Below are positions 36,086 to 44,216 of a DNA stretch of 64,000 nt, one piece after another. The stretch covers positions 48,670 to 112,669 of the forward strand of contig JAFSXX010000029.1 in the NCBI GenBank assembly GCA_017443845.1, given 5' to 3'. This stretch comes from Bacteroidales bacterium (GTDB lineage Bacteria; Bacteroidota; Bacteroidia; Bacteroidales; UBA932). The notes under the pieces are model-generated. The model worked only from the letters and a program-made list of their open reading frames with translations, had not been told where the DNA came from and did no database searches. The position numbers were made by a program, and so were the translations under genes. The stretch's first letter is position 1. Every line of letters begins with the position of its first letter.

Positions 36086-37672
36086 ATGAAACTCCGTTTC
36101 CCTTTGACAGGCATACTGATCCTCTGCCTTGCGGCCAGTGCCGCAGGGCAGGGGCGGGTGCTTGATTTTGCCCAGGTTACCGGGTCGAATCCGCTTCTCT
36201 CCTATGAGAACGCCTCTCTGATGGCCTCTCTCGGCAAAGCGAACTTCTCGGAAGCCAGGGTGTCCTTTGCAAAGGAGAACGGCGATTTGATACCGCTGGA
36301 GGGGTCTCCTGACAGCTGGAATCTCGATGTCCTCACCCAGTCCTTCCGCAGGGTATCCGACCGTCTGGTCTTCTCCGGCAAGGTGGGCTACTCATTCTTC
36401 CGCGGAAACGGAATGGGAGGACAGGTGCTTATGAACCCCCGGGAAAGCGCCATCGGTTTCCTGGAGGAGGACAACTCCACGGTCGGAGTCAAGCAGCGTG
36501 AGATTTATACCCTCAGCGGCTCTCTTTCCTACTCCTTTGGCCGCAGGCTGAGCGCCGGCGTGAAGATCGATTACATTTCCGCCGACCAGACCAAATTCAA
36601 GGATCCCAGATTCCTCAACATGCTGATGGATCTCAAGGTGGCTCCCGGCATAACCCTTTGGAAATTAAACGGTTTTGTCCTGGGCGGTAACCTCCTTTGG
36701 CACCATTCCGTGGAACAGCTCAGCGCCGGCCTCTTCGGTACTATGGACCACCAGTACTTCGTTCTGGTGAACCAGGGCGGTTTCCTTGGCAGCCGGGAAC
36801 TGTTCGACGGCGACGTGGGATATGTCTCGCTTTCGAACATACGCCCGCTGACCGATGACGGATACGGCCTCGCCCTGCAGATTGCGGCCGGCTCCGGCAC
36901 GCGTTTCTACGGCCAGATAAAGGGGCTTTGGCGCGACGGATATTACGGCAGCCGCACCTCCACCTCCGTCGTTTTCTGCGAGTTCAACGGCCCGGAGGCC
37001 GCTCTTGAAACCTCGCTGATAATCCCCCGTGGCAAAGACATCCATAAACTGGATTTGAACGGCGGTGCGAAGATACTCTTCAACTACACCAACTCCTACT
37101 CCTACAAGACCGAAACGGGAATGTCCTCCGTGGTTGTCTATAACGGCCGGAACAAGACCATGTCCCGTTACCGCTATGCGGCTCATCTGGGCTATGACCT
37201 CAAGAAGAATGTTGGCGGATACCGTCCCGACTGGGAGTTCAGGATCTCGGCCGACGCCTTGATGCAGCAGCGCAAAACGATCCTCTATCCCGACTACAGG
37301 GATGACAGTTATATGAATCTCACACTCGACCTTTCGGCCGAGCGCAACATCGAGCGCGAAACCGGCTGCATCAGCCTCGGAGCCGCGCTGTTCGGCTTTG
37401 CCGGCACCGGCAACCCCAAGACCGACGGCTCCTATTCGTCCGGTTCCTCGAAGGTAAAGTCTTTTGACAGCTGGCTCTTCCGCCAGTTCGAATACGACAC
37501 CGCAATGCGCGCGGGAGGCGAACTCTCCTTCACCTGGACCTGGCTCCGTCCCCGCCGTCTTGCCCCTTACCTGAAGATTTCCGACCGCTTCACCTCGCTT
37601 CTCCAAACTCCCCAGTACCTTGATGGCCGTTTCCGCAATACTGCCCAGGTGGCTCTGGGGTGCAATTTTTAG
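36086..37672 (+). CDS. DUF6850-like outer-membrane beta-barrel protein
   Basis: 528 residues. Signal peptide ending in SAAGQGR, then a barrel-type sequence with many alternating strands (LSYSFGRRLSAGVKIDYISA, SGTRFYGQIKGLWRDGYYGS) and a C-terminal strand ending QVALGCNF. Its position after the TonB-dependent receptor and DUF4876 genes matches the DUF6850 family. It may form or assist an outer-membrane complex. The exact function is undescribed as far as I know. Confidence 0.72.
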   Translation: MKLRFPLTGILILCLAASAAGQGRVLDFAQVTGSNPLLSYENASLMASLGKANFSEARVSFAKENGDLIPLEGSPDSWNLDVLTQSFRRVSDRLVFSGKVGYSFFRGNGMGGQVLMNPRESAIGFLEEDNSTVGVKQREIYTLSGSLSYSFGRRLSAGVKIDYISADQTKFKDPRFLNMLMDLKVAPGITLWKLNGFVLGGNLLWHHSVEQLSAGLFGTMDHQYFVLVNQGGFLGSRELFDGDVGYVSLSNIRPLTDDGYGLALQIAAGSGTRFYGQIKGLWRDGYYGSRTSTSVVFCEFNGPEAALETSLIIPRGKDIHKLDLNGGAKILFNYTNSYSYKTETGMSSVVVYNGRNKTMSRYRYAAHLGYDLKKNVGGYRPDWEFRISADALMQQRKTILYPDYRDDSYMNLTLDLSAERNIERETGCISLGAALFGFAGTGNPKTDGSYSSGSSKVKSFDSWLFRQFEYDTAMRAGGELSFTWTWLRPRRLAPYLKISDRFTSLLQTPQYLDGRFRNTAQVALGCNF

Positions 37673-37693
37673 TTGACACAATCTCCTTTTCTT

Positions 37694-39913
37694 ATGAGAA
37701 AGATATTCCTTACCCTGCTTCTTGCAGCGCTTCCCCTTTTGGCCTCCGCCGACGAGGGAATGTGGCTTGTAAATATGATCGAGGGCAAGCTCCACCGCCA
37801 GATGGCCGATGCGGGCCTGCGCCTCGATGCGAAAACCATTTATGACGAAGACCGGGCCTCCCTGAGCGATGCCGTGGTGGCGCTGGCTTTCAGCTGCACG
37901 GGCAGTATGATTTCAAACGACGGCCTGATGATCACCAACCATCACTGCGCCTATGAGGATGTCCACAAGCTGAGCACCCCCGAGCACAATTATCTGGAAG
38001 ACGGCTTCTGGGCCCTCAGCCGCGACAAGGAGCTGCCCGTCCACAGCGAAGGCATCTATTTCCTGAAGAAAGTGCTGGATGTGACCGAAGAGGTGCAGCA
38101 CCTGAAGGATTCCACCCACGCAGAAGGCAAGGTGTTTGGAATGCGCAAGGTATATGCGATGATAGAGGAGCGCTACGCCAAGATGTTCGAAGGGCAGGGC
38201 GAGGTTATCTGCTCTTCCTTCTGGGGAGGCCAGAAGTATATGGTGGCCCATTATCAGGTTTACAAGGATGTCCGCCTGGTGGCCGCGCCGCCCGTCTGCA
38301 TAGCCTCCTACGGAGCCGAGGTGGACAACTGGGAGTGGCCCCAGCACAAGGGGGATTTCGCAATCTACCGCATCTACACAGCGCCTGACGGCTCTCCTGC
38401 CGAGTACTCTCCCGACAATGTGCCGCTGCATCCCAAGAAGACCCTCCGCATTGCCACGGGCGGCGTCCGCACGGGCGACTATACGATGGTCATCGGCTAT
38501 CCGGGCCGCGTCAACCGCTATTCCTCTTCCTTCGCGGTGAAGCAGGCCGCCGAGATATCCTGCCCCATCCAGGCTTATTATCAGAAGAAGCAGATGGAGA
38601 TCCTCGACCGCTGGATGAATTCCGATCCCGAAATCAGGCTCAAATATGCCGACCGCTACTTCTCCCTGAGCAACGTGCAGGAGATCCGCGAGGGAGAGGC
38701 ATATACATATACCCGTTTCCGGATTCCGGAAGTGAAGGCAGAGACGCAGGACAGGCCCCTTCAGGAGTGGATCGACGCCGATCCCGCCCGCAAGGCGGAA
38801 TATGGCGACCTGGTGGAGAGGCTGGGCTCCAAATATGAGGCTGTCGCCGATATGGAAAGGCAGCTCAATTATTACCGCGAGACCTATGTCCGCACCTTCA
38901 GGCTCAACAGGATGATCAACATCATCATCCGCTACGGCAAGGACCGCGATAAGGCGGGGCTTCCTCCGGCTCCGGTCGCCGACAGCGCGAAGCTCGTCGA
39001 GAGGGTCGACCAATTATACGGCGAATTGGATCTGAGGGTGGAGAAGGATATATTCAAATATGCCCTCGGAGAGTTCTATCGCACTGTTGACAGGGGGTTC
39101 CAGGGAGATTTCTTCCGCGGCGTGTATGATTCATTCGGGGGAGATGTGGCCGCCGCCGATTCGATTTGGAACAATTCCGTCTTCTCGGATATGGACAGGC
39201 TTCACAAGGCCTTCTCGGAGCCGCATCCGACCGAATTCTATACATCCGATCCCCTTTACAAATATGCCTCCAGCATCAATATCGTGCCCCTGAACAAGAA
39301 GAAGGCGGAGATAGAGGGGGAGGAGAGCGTCGCCAAACTCGAAGCCGCCTATAAGAAGGCTCTCTATCTTATGCGCGAGGACAAGGGCATTGCCCAGTAT
39401 CCGGACGCCAACTCCACGATGCGCGTGACATACGGCACCGTAGGGCCGATTTCTCCCGCCGATGCCGTTACGGTCGATGACCACACCTCCACCGCCGGCA
39501 TCCTCGAGAAGTACCGTCCGAATGAATACATCTTCTCCCTCAAGCCGGGGATAAAGGCTCTTTACGAAGCGCAGGACTGGGGCCGCTGGGCCGACGGCAA
39601 GACCGGCAAGATGTATGTCAATTTCCTGAGCGACAACGATATCACCGGCGGTAATTCGGGCTCTCCCGTGCTCAATGCCGAAGGCGACCTGGTCGGCCTT
39701 GCCTTCGACGGCAACAAGGAGGGCCTCACCAGCGATATGTACTACGACCCGGTGATGAACAAATGCATCAGCGTCGATATCCGCTACGTGATGTGGATCC
39801 TCGACAAGTATATGGGAATGGGTTACCTCTTCGACGAGCTGACCTTCGTCCCCGACAAACCCTCACTCCACAAATCCGGCCGTCGCAACGCTGACCGTAA
39901 ACGAGTCAAGTAG
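37694..39913 (+). CDS. dpp7: S46-family dipeptidyl peptidase, DPP7-type
   Basis: 739 residues from the ATG at 37694, which begins a clean signal peptide. The catalytic His lies in GLMITNHHCAYEDV (about residue 84) and the nucleophile Ser in ITGGNSGSPVLN. Eighteen residues after this Ser the sequence reads AFDGN. In Porphyromonas DPP7 this position is Gly673 and gives hydrophobic P1 preference, while DPP11 has Arg for acidic residues, so this enzyme is predicted to be DPP7-like. It releases dipeptides in the periplasm. Its end overlaps the convergent comF-like gene by 51 bp. Confidence 0.94.
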   Translation: MRKIFLTLLLAALPLLASADEGMWLVNMIEGKLHRQMADAGLRLDAKTIYDEDRASLSDAVVALAFSCTGSMISNDGLMITNHHCAYEDVHKLSTPEHNYLEDGFWALSRDKELPVHSEGIYFLKKVLDVTEEVQHLKDSTHAEGKVFGMRKVYAMIEERYAKMFEGQGEVICSSFWGGQKYMVAHYQVYKDVRLVAAPPVCIASYGAEVDNWEWPQHKGDFAIYRIYTAPDGSPAEYSPDNVPLHPKKTLRIATGGVRTGDYTMVIGYPGRVNRYSSSFAVKQAAEISCPIQAYYQKKQMEILDRWMNSDPEIRLKYADRYFSLSNVQEIREGEAYTYTRFRIPEVKAETQDRPLQEWIDADPARKAEYGDLVERLGSKYEAVADMERQLNYYRETYVRTFRLNRMINIIIRYGKDRDKAGLPPAPVADSAKLVERVDQLYGELDLRVEKDIFKYALGEFYRTVDRGFQGDFFRGVYDSFGGDVAAADSIWNNSVFSDMDRLHKAFSEPHPTEFYTSDPLYKYASSINIVPLNKKKAEIEGEESVAKLEAAYKKALYLMREDKGIAQYPDANSTMRVTYGTVGPISPADAVTVDDHTSTAGILEKYRPNEYIFSLKPGIKALYEAQDWGRWADGKTGKMYVNFLSDNDITGGNSGSPVLNAEGDLVGLAFDGNKEGLTSDMYYDPVMNKCISVDIRYVMWILDKYMGMGYLFDELTFVPDKPSLHKSGRRNADRKRVK

Positions 39914-40540
39914 CGGCTTCACCGCCTCGGACAGGGTAGCTCCCGAGGTCAGGACATCGTCCACTACCAGGATATGGCGGACGCCTTCCGATGAGAGCCG
40001 CGTCGCCACGCGGGGATTCATCGCGAAGGCGTCCTTCACGTTTGCGCTGCGCTCTCGGGCTGATAGTTTTGTCTGGGTGCCGGTGTGTTTGCGCCTGCGC
40101 AACAGATGCATCTCTACCTTCACTCCGCCAAGACCTTCGGCGATTCCTTGTGCTATGATCTCCGCCTGGTTGTAGCCACGGCGCCATCTGCGGAGCGGAT
40201 GAAGCGGTACCGGCACGATGGCCTGGATTCCGACAAACCTCCCGCTTTCATCCATTCTGCGTCCAAGTTCCCTTCCGAGCCATCGCCCCAGTGCCGTATC
40301 CCCGCCGTATTTGACCTTTTTCACCAGTTCTCCGTAACCTCCCTCTTTGCGGTAGAAGAAGAGGCTCGCCGCCGCCACGATTCCGACCCTTTCCCACATC
40401 CGCCGTTCCACGGGATTCTCCCCGAAAGCCCAGCTCCAGGTGTAGGGAAAATCCTCCTCGCACCTGCCGCACAGAAATTGTTCCTCCACCTCCAGACATT
40501 TCCCGCACACCGGGCAGAGCCTCGGGAAAAGCAGCTCCAT
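39863..40540 (-). CDS. ComF-family amidophosphoribosyltransferase-like protein
   Basis: 225 residues from the ATG at 40540 (MELLFPRLCPVCGK). An upstream in-frame start is unlikely because a minus-strand TATATTTG box sits at about 40575. It has the N-terminal zinc-ribbon type CPVCGKCLEVEEQFLCGRC and the phosphoribosyltransferase loop ILVVDDVLTSGATLSEA. ComF proteins aid DNA uptake in competent bacteria; in Bacteroidota the role is not established. Its last 51 bp overlap the S46 gene tail to tail. Confidence 0.9.
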   Translation of the reverse strand: MELLFPRLCPVCGKCLEVEEQFLCGRCEEDFPYTWSWAFGENPVERRMWERVGIVAAASLFFYRKEGGYGELVKKVKYGGDTALGRWLGRELGRRMDESGRFVGIQAIVPVPLHPLRRWRRGYNQAEIIAQGIAEGLGGVKVEMHLLRRRKHTGTQTKLSARERSANVKDAFAMNPRVATRLSSEGVRHILVVDDVLTSGATLSEAVKPLLDSFTVSVATAGFVE

Positions 40541-40652
40541 GAATGCCTTTGTGCCGTATTTGATGCTCTTCATATAGCAAATATAGAGGTCCTTTATCCC
40601 ATGGCGTATGCGGATTTGACAATTTTTGAGGCGCATCGGCAAATTCTTTTTT

Positions 40653-40731
40653 TTTTGAAAAGAAGCTTTCTCGGAGTAATTTTGTATTTTCCCGTAAAAG
40701 TGAACAAAAATGACAGCAGCAATAGTCGGAG
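40653..40731 (+). repeat. Left copy of a 79-bp direct repeat of the asd promoter and start
   Basis: Identical to 43152-43230 except one base (T at 40671, G at 43170), 2,499 bp apart. It contains the promoter (TTTG 40654-40657, 19-bp spacer, TAATTTTG 40677-40684), the leader, and the first seven codons of asd (MTAAIVG). After base 40731 the sequence switches to the remnant of a TNT-type toxin end. The promoter appears intact and would read into the island. Confidence 0.95.
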
Positions 40732-40735
40732 ATGT

Positions 40736-40765
40736 GGGGGCACACAGTTCTTCTTCCCGTTTTGA
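40736..40765 (+). pseudogene. Remnant of the C-terminus of a TNT-type toxin
   Basis: The frame reads GGTQFFFPF-stop, matching GGTQFYFP near the end of the intact toxin domain at 42298-42699 and its final PF-stop. The 15 residues between are missing. The following CGTTTTGATTATGAATTAT is shared with the intact toxin-immunity junction. It lies directly after the seven asd codons, in another frame. Confidence 0.7.
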
Positions 40766-40767
40766 TT

Positions 40768-40890
40768 ATGAATTATTGTCAACTTAAGAAGGCGGTTAAA
40801 TCTTATAATAAATCTCTGCCGAGCAATATAAGAGTTGGTAGAAGAGCGATTCTTGAACGAAGGCTGCCCGCCTTTTTATCGGTTTTTTAG
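40768..40890 (+). pseudogene. Truncated copy of the TNT-associated immunity-like gene
   Basis: Codes for 40 residues starting MNYCQLKKAVKSYNKSLPSN, clearly homologous to the start MNYHQLKRAIKKYYKSLPRN of the gene at 42702. The similarity fades after about 30 residues and a TAG follows. It is a broken paralogue left from an earlier toxin-immunity cassette. Confidence 0.72.
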
Positions 40891-40920
40891 TATTCCTCAA
40901 TCAAATGATGAACAATTACC

Positions 40921-41370
40921 ATGGACTTCAAAGCAATCCTCAACAACATTCACTCAACCTTTATAGTGGTTTTGATGCTTTTTATTATGGTGTCTTTTTT
41001 TGGGAGTATCGACAATATTGTAAGTTATTCTAAAGATCATTTTATGAAATATGATCAAGAAACAGTTGCCTATGTTGATACTGTCATATCTAGAGGCTCT
41101 TATCGGCATAACAAACCGATAAAGGTTCGATGTGTTTTACATTATTTCGACGGAACGGAGAATCGAATATACGAGTTAGCGGATGATAACTTTATACTGC
41201 CTAAGGGTTTCCCAATACCGGTGCGATACAGACATGATAAGCCGGATAAGGTATGTATTAATCATTTAACAGGTGCCCCATATAATGACACCCTTTGCGT
41301 ATTCATAAAAAGGGACTTTTGGCGGGGTGATATTGTAACCATTTCTAAAGATAAGGAGTATGGGAGATAG
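40921..41370 (+). CDS. Small membrane protein, orphan immunity candidate
   Basis: 149 residues, AT-rich codons unlike the flanking genes. One N-terminal membrane segment (FIVVLMLFIMVSFFGSI), then a soluble part with AYVDTVISRGSYRHNKPIKV and PIPVRYRHDKPDKVCIN. This resembles the DUF3592-like layout in which a beta domain follows a membrane helix. It overlaps the next gene by 11 bp, and that gene has the same layout. I do not recognise a precise family. The island context suggests an immunity protein, which is inference. Confidence 0.65.
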   Translation: MDFKAILNNIHSTFIVVLMLFIMVSFFGSIDNIVSYSKDHFMKYDQETVAYVDTVISRGSYRHNKPIKVRCVLHYFDGTENRIYELADDNFILPKGFPIPVRYRHDKPDKVCINHLTGAPYNDTLCVFIKRDFWRGDIVTISKDKEYGR

Positions 41371-41683
41371 TGCTAATAACAACATAGGCTGCACGGGTTT
41401 TTATTTAATTATTATAGTTTATATATGTGGACTCTTATTCTCTCTCGTCAGTGACTATATGATAAACAATGGGCAAAATGCTGAAGCTACCATTGAACAA
41501 GTATGGCCAGGCTATAAAAGCAATGAAATATACGTATCATATTCTTTTGCAGCAGATGATATTGTTTATTTTGGTTCTATAGCCTTTTGTGAGAGAGACT
41601 CCGTGGCTGTCGGACAGAAGATTAAGATAAAGTATCAAACGAATAAACCTTATAAATCGAAAATGATTTCATTTTTAGACTAG
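41360..41683 (+). CDS. Small membrane protein, paralogue-like partner
   Basis: 107 residues with a membrane segment (FYLIIIVYICGLLFSLVS) and a beta-rich domain (ATIEQVWPGYKSNEIYVSYS, then VAVGQKIKIKYQTNKPYKS). The closing segment parallels PIPVRYRHDKPDK of the preceding protein, so the two are probably divergent relatives. AT-rich. Overlapping starts indicate coupled translation. Function unknown; an immunity role is plausible from context. Confidence 0.65.
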   Translation: MGDSANNNIGCTGFYLIIIVYICGLLFSLVSDYMINNGQNAEATIEQVWPGYKSNEIYVSYSFAADDIVYFGSIAFCERDSVAVGQKIKIKYQTNKPYKSKMISFLD

Positions 41684-41802
41684 CAGAAAGATTCTTCAGA
41701 TCCTCGTGATATAATGATGCCCTATATTTATGAAACAAAAGCTGCTCGCAGACATGGCATTTTCTGACCAAGCAACTATACCCGGCAAAGAAGGGCGAAT
41801 AA

Positions 41803-42213
41803 ATGGCTATGGAAACAATAACAATTGATAATATTGATTCGTATGAATGGCATGATTCAATAATCAGATTAGTGACATATAAAGATGATAGATTAATCCT
41901 TGAAGTAACCTGGAGCGATGATTCACAATCGGTCTTGTTAATTCATAATGTATGCTATTATAGTATCACTAATCACACATGGGTTGTCTGCGATAACACC
42001 ATTAGATGGGCAACGATGCGTCGAGTTACAACAAAAGATCTTGAATCATTCGGAATACCAACAATAATAGCCTCCGAATGGAATGATAAATCATATGTTT
42101 TGTCTTTTGAGTTTAATTCATCTCCAAATACATTGATTGTTGTTGCAAAAACATTTTCACTTATTCCTAAATGTCGGGTCGATGCAGATATACTTGATAT
42201 AATGGCCTGCTAG
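41803..42213 (+). CDS. Small soluble protein, orphan immunity candidate
   Basis: 136 residues (a start six bases later at 41809 is also possible). AT-rich. It begins METITIDNIDSYEWHDSIIR, a phrase similar to those opening some polymorphic-toxin immunity proteins, and is beta-rich with DRLILEVTWSDDSQSVLLIH. The 119 bp upstream hold no gene but have short open frames that could be the worn-out end of a toxin. It precedes the TNT toxin fragment by 85 bp. The immunity role is inferred from context and composition. Confidence 0.6.
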   Translation: MAMETITIDNIDSYEWHDSIIRLVTYKDDRLILEVTWSDDSQSVLLIHNVCYYSITNHTWVVCDNTIRWATMRRVTTKDLESFGIPTIIASEWNDKSYVLSFEFNSSPNTLIVVAKTFSLIPKCRVDADILDIMAC

Positions 42214-42297
42214 TAATTACATCGTATCCTTTCTCTTGCTCATAATAGTAAAAACAGCTATGCTTTTTACTCTTCATTTGATGGTATTTGGCAGAGT

Positions 42298-42699
42298 ATG
42301 GCTATGGGAATGGCCATAGGTGTAAGTTCAACTCTTGGGACATGTTTATTTCAAGGAATAAATCCCTTTGAGGGAATAAAGGCATACCCTCCGAAGTATG
42401 GATTTAAAGGTGAACCTGTTGACGACATGTTAGAGCCTGGAACGGTAATTGATAGATATGGAAAACTTGATGGAAGTTTTGCGGCACCAGAAGGGACTAG
42501 TTTTTCAGAGAGGGGGTTGCCCTTGGTTTTAAAATCAAGTTCTTATTCTCGTTATCTGGTAGTGAATCCTATTCCTGTTCAGAGTGGAACGGCTGCAGGG
42601 TCTTTTTGGTTTGCTTCTCCCGGGGGAGGTACCCAATTCTATTTCCCGTATCATAATATTCAGTATTATATTAATCAAGGTTATTTGCTTCCGTTTTGA
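42298..42699 (+). CDS. TNT-type NAD+ glycohydrolase toxin domain without its carrier protein
   Basis: 133 residues. Residues about 30-133 match the TNT (tuberculosis necrotizing toxin) domain fold: YPPKYGFKGEPVDDMLEPGT, then VIDRYGKLDGSF, APEGTSFSERGLPL, VVNPIPVQSGTAAG and GGGTQFYFP, ending INQGYLLPF. The Arg in IDRYG and the Gln in GGGTQ correspond to conserved TNT active-site residues. TNT domains destroy NAD+ in target cells and are usually the tip of Rhs, ESX or other large proteins. Here no carrier, signal or clear RBS exists. The frame is open back to 42217 without an ATG, so this is a detached toxin cassette. The immunity-like gene follows 2 bp after the stop. Confidence 0.82.
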   Translation: MAMGMAIGVSSTLGTCLFQGINPFEGIKAYPPKYGFKGEPVDDMLEPGTVIDRYGKLDGSFAAPEGTSFSERGLPLVLKSSSYSRYLVVNPIPVQSGTAAGSFWFASPGGGTQFYFPYHNIQYYINQGYLLPF

Positions 42700-42701
42700 T
42701 T

Positions 42702-43025
42702 ATGAATTATCATCAACTTAAGAGGGCTATCAAGAAATATTATAAGTCGTTGCCGCGCAATAAAAGACACCGTATTTTTGAACGACCTGGGATTTGTATT
42801 CTTAGCCTAAATCATATATTCAAAATATTTCATTGCTTGGAATGTGATGAATATATTATTCAAGAATTATTGGATGGGAGGTGGAGGGTAAATTATAGCG
42901 AGCCAGGAAGAGATTTTGAATCCACGTTGTTTTTGGGGGATAACGAGAGCGAGGCTTGCGAAGAATTCCTTCGTCTAATAAAAAAAGGGAATGATATACC
43001 AGATTACACTGGTTTTACTATCTAA
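42702..43025 (+). CDS. Putative immunity protein for the TNT toxin
   Basis: 107 residues from the ATG at 42702. AT-rich, soluble, charged (MNYHQLKRAIKKYYKSLPRN, then IIQELLDGRWRVNYSEPGRD and EACEEFLRLIKKG). It is the immediate downstream partner of the TNT toxin domain, the position of the immunity gene in polymorphic toxin systems, and a truncated relative follows the other toxin remnant at 40736. The pairing of toxin end and this gene in both copies supports the assignment. The family is not recognised by sequence alone. Confidence 0.7.
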   Translation: MNYHQLKRAIKKYYKSLPRNKRHRIFERPGICILSLNHIFKIFHCLECDEYIIQELLDGRWRVNYSEPGRDFESTLFLGDNESEACEEFLRLIKKGNDIPDYTGFTI

Positions 43026-43151
43026 GCGTTGTCCTAAATGTAGTTACCGCTCTTACAACCGTTTCCCGACGGGGGTTTTATAACGTATTGTTTTATAAGC
43101 GGAGTTTTATCAGACAACATGCCCGGAGCCAAGAGGCAGAAGACAGATTAA

Positions 43152-43230
43152 TTTTGAAAAGAAGCTTTCGCGGAGTAATTTTGTATTTTCCCGTAAAAGT
43201 GAACAAAAATGACAGCAGCAATAGTCGGAG
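43152..43230 (+). repeat. Right copy of the 79-bp repeat: functional asd promoter and start
   Basis: TTTG 43153-43156, a 19-bp spacer, TAATTTTG 43176-43183, a leader, then the asd ATG at 43209. Near-identical to 40653-40731. This copy continues into the full asd gene. Confidence 0.95.
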
Positions 43231-44210
43231 CAAGCGGAGCGGTGGGGCAGGAGTTCCTCAGGATTCTTGAAGAGAGGGACTTCCCTGTAAGCGAACTTCG
43301 CCTTTTCGGCTCCTCCCGCAGCGCAGGCAGCACATACAGGTTCCGAGGCAAGGAAATCACGGTTCAGCAGCTCAGGCACGACGACTCTTTCCGAGGAGTT
43401 GATTACGCCTTTGTCTCGGCGGGCAGCGACGTGTCCAAGGAGTTTGCAGGCACTATAACCAAATACGGTGCCGTGATGATCGACAACTCCAAGGCCTTCC
43501 GTATGGACCCGGAGGTTCCCCTGGTGGTGCCCGAATGCAATGCCGAGGACGCACTGACGCATCCCAAAGGCATAATCGCCAATCCGAATTGCACTACGAT
43601 AATGATGGTTGTCGCTCTCAAACCCATCGAGAATCTCTCACATATCGTGCGGGTACACGTGGCCAGCTATCAGTCGGCCTCGGGTGCAGGGGCTCAGGCG
43701 ATGGCCGAGGTACAACGGCAGTATGCCGACATCGCCGCCGGCCGCGAGCCCAAAGTGGAGAAATTCTCCGCCCAGCTGGCCTACAACGTCATTCCGCAGA
43801 TAGATACGTTCCTCGAGAACGACTATACCAAGGAGGAGATGAAGATGTTCGAGGAGTCGCGCAAGATACTCCATTCCGATATCCGCTGCAGCGCCACCTG
43901 CGTCCGCATCTCCACCCTGAGGTCGCATTCCGAGGCGCTCTGGATCGAGACCGAAAAGCCGCTGACTCCCGGGCAAGTGCGCGAAGCGCTGGCCTCGGCC
44001 CCGGGCGTGATAGTGCAGGACGACCCTGCCGGCAAAGTCTATCCCATGCCGCTTTTCACTGCCGGGAAGGACGCCGTCTATGTTGGCCGCATCCGCCGCG
44101 ACATAGCCTGCGAAAATGGCATAACCCTCTGGCTCTCCGGCGACCAGATCCGCAAGGGCGCAGCCCTCAATGCGGTGCAGATTGCCGAATATCTGATTAA
44201 TCACAAGTAA
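43209..44210 (+). CDS. asd: Aspartate-semialdehyde dehydrogenase
   Basis: 333 residues. NADP-binding start [17 protein letters not shown], catalytic Cys128 in NPNCTTIMM, the substrate-binding segment [16 protein letters not shown], and [18 protein letters not shown] near the active-site His. It reduces aspartyl phosphate to aspartate semialdehyde, the branch point to lysine/diaminopimelate, threonine and methionine. It is essential in most bacteria. The gene is followed 6 bp later by cdaA. Its upstream side is the junction of the AT-rich toxin island. Confidence 0.98.
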   Translation: MTAAIVGASGAVGQEFLRILEERDFPVSELRLFGSSRSAGSTYRFRGKEITVQQLRHDDSFRGVDYAFVSAGSDVSKEFAGTITKYGAVMIDNSKAFRMDPEVPLVVPECNAEDALTHPKGIIANPNCTTIMMVVALKPIENLSHIVRVHVASYQSASGAGAQAMAEVQRQYADIAAGREPKVEKFSAQLAYNVIPQIDTFLENDYTKEEMKMFEESRKILHSDIRCSATCVRISTLRSHSEALWIETEKPLTPGQVREALASAPGVIVQDDPAGKVYPMPLFTAGKDAVYVGRIRRDIACENGITLWLSGDQIRKGAALNAVQIAEYLINHK

Positions 44211-44216
44211 AGATAT

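Noticed and set aside
40085..40765. Plus-strand open frame of 226 codons opposite comF and into the asd repeat
   Set aside because: Antisense to comF for most of its length. Only its final codons coincide with the TNT remnant, which is described separately.
43026..43151. Possible small gene or RNA between the immunity gene and the asd promoter
   Set aside because: Only short frames and no start with an RBS. A weak hairpin-like GGG run near 43070 is not enough to call a feature.
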